Source of the DNA: a virus | Length of the DNA stretch: 20,890 nucleotides | Direction: 5' to 3' (one strand) | IMG/VR virus record: IMGVR_UViG_3300030060_002071 | Location: 4,291-25,180 of that record | In this document: in pieces, positions 15,971 to 20,890 of the stretch | Position numbering within the stretch: the stretch's first letter is position 1 | Layout of the letters: every line of letters begins with the position of its first letter | The notes under the pieces: generated by a model | Told to the model about the DNA's origin: nothing | Seen by the model: the letters and a program-made list of their open reading frames with translations, nothing else | Database searches by the model: none | Translations under genes and position numbers: made by a program

Positions 15971-17212
15971 TTAATTGTTAAATTTACTTCGTTTTATTCT
16001 AAGTTTTGAACTATCTACTCCGTCAATAGCTTTAACCTTAAGACCACCAATAAAAATATCACCGCCAGCTGTCTCACGAGTAGCTGTTGTAGGATTTTTT
16101 GAATTTTCCATTACGGTTTTAATTCCATCAGTTTTGCCTTGCTCATAAAAATGATTTACGATCTTGTCTATATTTTGAGCAGCGTACATAGCTTTGTGAT
16201 AACCTTTCGTATCTTTAACATTGCCTTCATTGTCTAAGAACCTCTCGACGAAGTTGTTAATGTTTGATTGATTTTCTGCAATTGAGCTAGGATCTTTTAC
16301 ACCATATCTAAACTTTTTTTCACCAACTTCGAAATCAAAACCTTTGAATTCATCAGTAAATAGTTGCTTAGTATCAGTTACAAAAGTTTCATGCCTTTGC
16401 GTAGCTATTTCTTGTTCTTTGCTATAACGGTTAAAAAAATCTAAAGCTTTTTGTTGTTCTTGATTAACACCAGGACGTGTTTTAATTTCATCATAGTATT
16501 GTTCTTTCAAGTCTTCTAAAAAATCTTTAGCTTCCGCTATAGCTTCTTTTTTAGCGAGTTGTTTTTTCTTGATGTCTCGCTGTTCATCAACATCATCATC
16601 ATAACTAAAACTTTCTTCCATAATGAATGAAACTTCTTCGTCATTTAAATGAGGTTTTGTTTGCTTGTAGTATTCTTTTAATAAAACATCATCGTTTACT
16701 TTTGAATAATCAGCATTTAATCTTACGTAGTCTTCAACTGTACCACCAGTTTCCTCCATAAAATCAACAAGCTTTTCAATGTTTTCAGGTAGTTGCCTAC
16801 CTAATACTTGCTCATCTCTTTTAGCTTCTTTTACTTGTTGCTCTAGTTTTTTTACTTCAGGTTTGGATTCTTCGGTAACTTCGACAAGAGGCGAGTTGGA
16901 CTTTTGTACTTCATCTTTATCGCTGACCCGTACTTCTCCGTCCACTTTTTTGCCAGTTTCGGGTTTGTCGCCCACAGGTACCTCCTTTGTTTCTCCGATT
17001 TGAATGGCATCTTCTTCTGGTTTTTTAGTTAAATCTACTTTAATATCTTCTTCAAGTTTAACGTTTGGATCTTTACTAAGATCAACCTTTACAGGTTCGT
17101 TTTTCTTTTCGCTAAACTTTTTTACTTTTGGCTTTGATTTAATTTTCATATCTCCACCTTCTGATTTGACCTCTTTAGTCACCTCAGGCTTTTTTGTTTC
17201 TTTTTCTGACAT
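15971..17212 (-). CDS. Putative capsid scaffolding protein, 413 aa
   Basis: The gene lies between portal and capsid genes, the usual scaffold position. The first ~145 residues are highly charged and disordered, almost all Lys, Glu, Asp, Val, Pro and Thr, with an imperfect 16-residue repeat (KVDLSKDP at 42-49, KVDLTKKP at 58-65). Residues ~150-290 are helical and acidic (KKQLAKKEAIAEAKDFLEDL, then LKEQYYDEIKTR), ideal for rod-like dimers. The C-terminal part contains GFDFEVGEKKFRYGVKDPS and an amphipathic helical stretch. It ends in a basic peptide (SSKLRIKRSKFNN), as in scaffolds whose C-terminal helix binds the coat protein. No serine protease motif is seen. About bases 16880-17010 are markedly GC-richer than the rest, with different codon choices. 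Assignment rests on position and composition rather than on a recognised family, although the DPS-to-C-terminus region looks familiar from Bacteroidota phages. Confidence 0.8.
   Translation of the reverse strand: MSEKETKKPEVTKEVKSEGGDMKIKSKPKVKKFSEKKNEPVKVDLSKDPNVKLEEDIKVDLTKKPEEDAIQIGETKEVPVGDKPETGKKVDGEVRVSDKDEVQKSNSPLVEVTEESKPEVKKLEQQVKEAKRDEQVLGRQLPENIEKLVDFMEETGGTVEDYVRLNADYSKVNDDVLLKEYYKQTKPHLNDEEVSFIMEESFSYDDDVDEQRDIKKKQLAKKEAIAEAKDFLEDLKEQYYDEIKTRPGVNQEQQKALDFFNRYSKEQEIATQRHETFVTDTKQLFTDEFKGFDFEVGEKKFRYGVKDPSSIAENQSNINNFVERFLDNEGNVKDTKGYHKAMYAAQNIDKIVNHFYEQGKTDGIKTVMENSKNPTTATRETAGGDIFIGGLKVKAIDGVDSSKLRIKRSKFNN
16881..17010 (-). other. GC-rich, codon-atypical patch in the scaffold gene
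   Basis: By hand count 16921-16980 is 33/60 G+C (55%), against roughly 30% for the window, with 16861-16920 at 24/60 and 16981-17040 at 21/60. It encodes about residues 68-111, a disordered acidic/basic linker (GETKEVPVGDKPETGKKV, GEVRVSDKDEV) using GGG, CCC, GTC and CGG-type codons scarce elsewhere. It may be a recent replacement in a tolerant linker, or simply local drift. Confidence 0.45.
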
Positions 17213-17239
17213 AATAAAATATTATAAAATTGGTTGTTG

Positions 17240-19594
17240 TTATTTCTGGAAATTAGTAGGTAGTAAATCAAATTTTCTTTGATCTATCATTTTACTCTGT
17301 TGAGTACCTTCTAATTTCGTTCTATTATCTTTACGATCTTCAATATACTTTTCACGCTGTATCATTTGATCAACTTCCATTTCTTTTAGTTGTTTATCAA
17401 AATCAAATTGAATTTGCATTTCTTGTTGTTTAATTTGAGAAGCAACCTGCATGCGTTGTATATCGAATTGACTTTTAGCTTTTTCGTAATTTAAATTTTG
17501 AGCAGATAAAGCTTCTTGTTTTTGTACTTCAGCCATAGCAGCTCTTTCAGCAGTTTGTGCGTTAGCATCTGCTTGTGCTTGAATATTCATTTGAGCTTGC
17601 TGCTGCTCCATAGCTTGACGTTTTTTACGTTTCTGCTTTAATAAATCATTAGCAAGTTTTAAATTATGAATTTGTCTTATGTCTATAGCATCTTCTAAAT
17701 CTATACCACCTTGCTGAAGAGCCATTTGAATATTTTGTTCAAGCTGTGCTTTTTCTTCTTCTTCTGGTTCTAATTGTAAATACAAACCAAAGTCATGTAA
17801 ATTTAAGTTACCTATTTCTTGTAAAGTACCTACATTGTAAGTAGATATAGAACTTTTAAGAGAATTTAAAGTTAAAGGATAACTTAATGAATCAGCTACT
17901 TTTAAAGATATATTTTCACATGTTCTAAGCGTAAGCCATAAACTAGCTTGTAATATATGTTTTGTAGCTGTATTAGATGCGTTAGCAGCCATTTTTTGTA
18001 AACCTACTAAAGAATCTTTATCTGGCATACTACCATCTCTAGCTTCATTTAATCCGGTCACATCTCTTATTAACTGTAAATAGTATTGATAAGTACTAAT
18101 TAAACTTTGTATTTTACCTTGACCACTAGATGTTTGTAGTTCTTGAATAGGAACTTTACCTGGATTCATATCACCTTCTTGAGTTAGTGATCTACCTACA
18201 ATACTACCAGTTTGAAAATACATATTTAATGCCTCTGCTGGATTATAATTAGTACCATTACCTAAATCAACTTCAGCAAGACCGTCCATATCTAAGTAAA
18301 CACCATCTGGCACCATACGCGACATAACTTGTTGTAGTTTTAAATGAGTTAACTGTATCATATCAGCAAATCCAGTTATTCTATTTACTATAGAATCTAT
18401 CCTACCTTTATACATACGAGGCGCACATATAGCATAGCTCATTTCTACTTTTGTAGTATCAGCAAAAGGTCTAGTCATGTTTTCAGATAATCTCCACTCA
18501 ATAAGCTCGTTATTACCTATTACTTTTACACCTTCATATAATACTTCTATTTTTCTACCAACTCTTTCAAAATTATCACTAGGTTCAGGATTAAAAGTAT
18601 CTGGTTTTTCAATAGCTTTCTCTAAACCATTTTGACCTTGTTTAATTTTAAACACTTGAGTATTATAAGTTTTATATTCAAAAAATAAAACTTGTATAGT
18701 ATTTTCATCGTAAGTCTGCCAGCCGTATAGCTGGTTTCTAATACCTTTTGTCTTTTGTATTTTATCTAATTGCTCCTCAGTTAAATGTGGAAACTTTTTA
18801 GCAATTTCACCTATAGTTAATTGTTTTACCTCACCTACATAATATATATCTTCAAAATTTGGATCTTCTGTGTAAGAATATATTAATCTTGCTGGATCCA
18901 CATAATCAACTGTTACACCATTAGCTAAATTCCAGTCTGTTTTAACAGCACCAATACCTAATGTAACTAAATCATAGTTAAATCTTTTCTTTATATTTTC
19001 AAATCTATTTTTAGCAAGAGTATTATCTATAACTTCTTCTTCAGCTATTTCTATAGACTGTTTGTAACTCAACTGCATGTGAAGATCTAATTCTTCTTGG
19101 TTTTCTGGTAAAGCAGCGGGTGTTGTACTTTTATAATTATTTACACCTAAATTAGCTTCTAAATTTTGTAAATAAGGTTGAGCTAACATATCATGCATAA
19201 TAGCATTAGCATAATCAGTTCGCTTTTTTAAAGATACTGGATCTTGTGCAAATGCTTTTACTTCAAAAGATTTATTAGATAAACCATTTACTACTATATC
19301 TACAAATTTAGATATTACAGGAACTGGTTTCCAGTCTAAATTTAAATAAGACATATCACCATTAATAGCTAATTCATCTTTATATTTTTGGACTGGTTGT
19401 TCACCTCTCGCGTATAATCTTAAACTATGAAACCTATTAAATGATGTAGCAAACCTAGTGCCATTACCACCTTGTCTCCACCACTCGCCTTCAATAGCTT
19501 GTGCTACTTGTCTTCCATATTCTAAAGAAGATTTTTCTGCATCCGGCACAACTTGGCTAGGAAAAGCGCTATAGGCATTTGTATATATATTCAT
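17240..19594 (-). CDS. Portal protein, 784 aa
   Basis: The portal forms the 12-subunit ring at one head vertex through which DNA passes; it docks TerL during packaging and the tail afterwards. The core has the expected portal features: an N-terminal WWRQGGNG and aromatic/basic region, then 'YLNLDWKPVPVISKFVDIVV' (~80-105), a strand-rich wing (150-420), and 'DVTGLNEARDGSMPDKDSLV' (~512-531) leading into the long 'GLQKMAANASNTATKHIL' helix. From ~609 the protein becomes a long Gln/Glu/Lys coiled coil (barrel/crown), including 'IDIRQIHNLKLANDLLKQKR'. That segment and the overall ~780-residue length resemble portals of crAss-like phages, from memory. The start codon directly follows the TerL stop (TAA ATG, no gap) with no Shine-Dalgarno, implying coupled translation. 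The hydrophilic C-terminal tail could equally point into the head. No frameshift or missing part is apparent. Confidence 0.93.
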   Translation of the reverse strand: MNIYTNAYSAFPSQVVPDAEKSSLEYGRQVAQAIEGEWWRQGGNGTRFATSFNRFHSLRLYARGEQPVQKYKDELAINGDMSYLNLDWKPVPVISKFVDIVVNGLSNKSFEVKAFAQDPVSLKKRTDYANAIMHDMLAQPYLQNLEANLGVNNYKSTTPAALPENQEELDLHMQLSYKQSIEIAEEEVIDNTLAKNRFENIKKRFNYDLVTLGIGAVKTDWNLANGVTVDYVDPARLIYSYTEDPNFEDIYYVGEVKQLTIGEIAKKFPHLTEEQLDKIQKTKGIRNQLYGWQTYDENTIQVLFFEYKTYNTQVFKIKQGQNGLEKAIEKPDTFNPEPSDNFERVGRKIEVLYEGVKVIGNNELIEWRLSENMTRPFADTTKVEMSYAICAPRMYKGRIDSIVNRITGFADMIQLTHLKLQQVMSRMVPDGVYLDMDGLAEVDLGNGTNYNPAEALNMYFQTGSIVGRSLTQEGDMNPGKVPIQELQTSSGQGKIQSLISTYQYYLQLIRDVTGLNEARDGSMPDKDSLVGLQKMAANASNTATKHILQASLWLTLRTCENISLKVADSLSYPLTLNSLKSSISTYNVGTLQEIGNLNLHDFGLYLQLEPEEEEKAQLEQNIQMALQQGGIDLEDAIDIRQIHNLKLANDLLKQKRKKRQAMEQQQAQMNIQAQADANAQTAERAAMAEVQKQEALSAQNLNYEKAKSQFDIQRMQVASQIKQQEMQIQFDFDKQLKEMEVDQMIQREKYIEDRKDNRTKLEGTQQSKMIDQRKFDLLPTNFQK

Positions 19595-20890
19595 TTACTT
19601 AATTATTTTTGATAACGAACCTCGATTATCATATTTTTTAATTCCAAGATCAATTGGATCTCGCTTTCTTCTGCTTACTGGAGCATATCTATTTTTATTA
19701 CACGCCATTAAAGCAAGACCAGAACTAATAGAAGCATCATGCGTTGTTCTATTATTAATATCAAAAGCAGCCCAGTCTTCAAGTGTACGTTGAAAATAGA
19801 CGTCACCATAAGTATCACCATTAAACCCTACAGTTGTTTCAATATAAGATTCAATAGCAGCAGCATGAGCTTGTTTTATATCTTCACTAGAATTAGGTAT
19901 ACCACCTATTTCTCTTTCAGTAACTGATAATTTATTTCTAAGTTTATCAGGTCTATTCATTGCAAAACCTCTATAACCTCTACGTTTGAAGTGATATAAA
20001 AGTCTTGGTTTATTATTTTCTGCAAGTATTGGCATACCATAAAATACACAAGCCATTAATACATCTTCAAAAAATATTTCAGCAGTTTGAGGTCTTGCTA
20101 TGTATTCTAAAAAAAAGTGATCAGCTGGTGCGTTTTCCATACTAAACTTTGTAAGTCCGTGTAATGCTCCATTAGAACCTCGCTTGTCTACTGTACCTGA
20201 TATATCATATGGATCACAACCAAAAGCTCCTATATGATCATTGCCAGGATATTTAATACCATTTCTTTCTATGTATCTATTTTGTAAATGTTTATCAGGA
20301 ACCCAAGTTACATAAAATCTACCTTGATTACTAGGAAAAAATACTACTCTTGTATCTTTAACTCCTTTCTCCCACATAAAATTACCTTGTGTAACTAATG
20401 TTTTATTATTTTGATCTTCGTTAAAATCTATTTGTTGATATATTTTTGTTAGATTAAATAAAGAAGATTTAGATTCATCTCTAAATGCATGTTTTGTAGT
20501 TCTTGGAAACTGTCTATAAAACTCATTTAAAGCGTCTTGATTATCTTTTAAGCCATCGACTTCATTTTCCCAGTATTCAATAACCCCAAGGTCGATAGAC
20601 TCGTTTTGTGGTCCGAGTATTTCTGTGTCGGGAGTGTCGAAGACAGGTATGCCATAAGAATCAATGTAGCCTTCGTAGTTCCATTCCATAGGTATGAACA
20701 AAGAATATAATCCCGAACTAGTCTGTCCGTTGCGGTTTCTTTTTGTAACATCTGATTCATCATATAATTTTTTAAAGTTTCTACCACCTTTATCTAAAGC
20801 GTTTGATGTTGATCCCATCATACATTTACCAATAATTCTACTACCTAATCTTAATGTGGTTTTCGTGACCCTCCAGTTGTTGAGGATGTT
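19595..20890 (-). CDS. terL: Terminase large subunit, C-terminal part; 5' end beyond the right edge
   Basis: TerL is the ATP-driven packaging motor and DNA-cutting nuclease. The frame is open to the window edge, 23 codons beyond the first in-window ATG (20821), so that ATG is internal: the upstream codons read RLGSRIIGKCMMGSTSN, continuous with the protein. What is visible is the end of the ATPase domain (GGRNFKKLYDESD, then SGLYSLFIPMEWNYEGYID) and the RNase H-like nuclease. Counting from that ATG, 'GAFGCDPYD' puts a catalytic-type Asp at 203, and 'THDASISSGLALMA' gives Asp 362 in the place of the last metal ligand. Walker A and B motifs must lie outside the window. The 'GS..NALDKGG..FKKLYD.SD' style resembles TerL of crAss-like and other Bacteroidota phages. 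Bases about 20560-20760 have unusually high G+C for this genome. It ends in TAA immediately before the portal ATG. Confidence 0.93.
   Translation of the reverse strand, partial: NILNNWRVTKTTLRLGSRIIGKCMMGSTSNALDKGGRNFKKLYDESDVTKRNRNGQTSSGLYSLFIPMEWNYEGYIDSYGIPVFDTPDTEILGPQNESIDLGVIEYWENEVDGLKDNQDALNEFYRQFPRTTKHAFRDESKSSLFNLTKIYQQIDFNEDQNNKTLVTQGNFMWEKGVKDTRVVFFPSNQGRFYVTWVPDKHLQNRYIERNGIKYPGNDHIGAFGCDPYDISGTVDKRGSNGALHGLTKFSMENAPADHFFLEYIARPQTAEIFFEDVLMACVFYGMPILAENNKPRLLYHFKRRGYRGFAMNRPDKLRNKLSVTEREIGGIPNSSEDIKQAHAAAIESYIETTVGFNGDTYGDVYFQRTLEDWAAFDINNRTTHDASISSGLALMACNKNRYAPVSRRKRDPIDLGIKKYDNRGSLSKIIK
20560..20760 (-). other. GC-rich, codon-atypical patch in the terminase gene
   Basis: Hand counts give 30/60 G+C for 20581-20640, 24/60 for 20641-20700 and 22/60 for 20701-20760, whereas 20401-20460 of the same gene has 9/60. 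The patch encodes the conserved-looking stretch from NGQTSSGLYSLFIPMEWNYE to IPVFDTPDTEILGP and the following residues, and uses GTC, GAC, CTC, CTT, GGG and CCC codons uncommon in the rest of the gene. The reading frame is intact. Recombination with a relative, or past visit of an intron or homing element common in terL, could explain it. Confidence 0.45.

Noticed and set aside
20788-20821. ATG at 20821 as the true start of the terminase gene
   Set aside because: The frame is open for 23 more codons to the window edge with TerL-like sequence, and a start here would remove the whole ATPase core; the gene is simply cut by the window.

Overview
This window is one continuous piece of an AT-rich tailed dsDNA phage genome (or prophage): the packaging, head, tail and ejection-protein module. 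Every supportable gene lies on the minus strand, so transcription runs from high to low coordinates. Eleven genes fill essentially all of the 20.9 kb. Gaps range from none to 63 bases, and one junction overlaps by 8 bases. I see no tRNA, CRISPR array, insertion sequence, attachment site or integrase.

In transcription order the layout is: terminase large subunit (3' part; its N-terminal ATPase core is beyond the right edge), portal, scaffold-like protein, major capsid protein, a stable cUUCGg hairpin, an unrecognised post-capsid gene, two connector or ring-type tail proteins, a 1402-residue tail protein, a 465-residue tail protein that looks like its partner, then three genes of increasing size (237, 393 and more than 1379 residues). 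The sizes and order of the last three recall the internal ejection proteins of podoviruses such as T7 gp14, gp15 and gp16. The giant last gene runs off the left edge.

The sequence flavours of TerL, the portal, the 'RGYMTPDEFN' protein, the stabilisation protein and the muzzle-like protein resemble, from memory, crAss-like phages and related marine Bacteroidota podoviruses. Translation starts lack a Shine-Dalgarno sequence and sit in A/T-only leaders, several reading AATAATATG, which fits a Bacteroidota (flavobacterial-type) host. No tape-measure or sheath protein is visible, so a short-tailed virion is most likely. Family and host assignments are inference from recognition, not from a database search.

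How the parts work together: TerL pumps DNA through the portal into a shell of capsid protein assembled on the scaffold. The two ring-type proteins and the large tail proteins build the short tail below the portal, with Ig/cadherin-like, cysteine-rich sequence at the end of the 1402-residue protein as a candidate host-contact region. The three last proteins are probably packed inside the head and ejected with the DNA.

The most interesting points are a sigma-70-region-2-like motif inside the giant virion protein, the apparent split of a muzzle-like tail protein into two genes, the isolated GC-rich hairpin behind the capsid gene, and two short GC-rich patches with foreign-looking codon use inside TerL and the scaffold gene.
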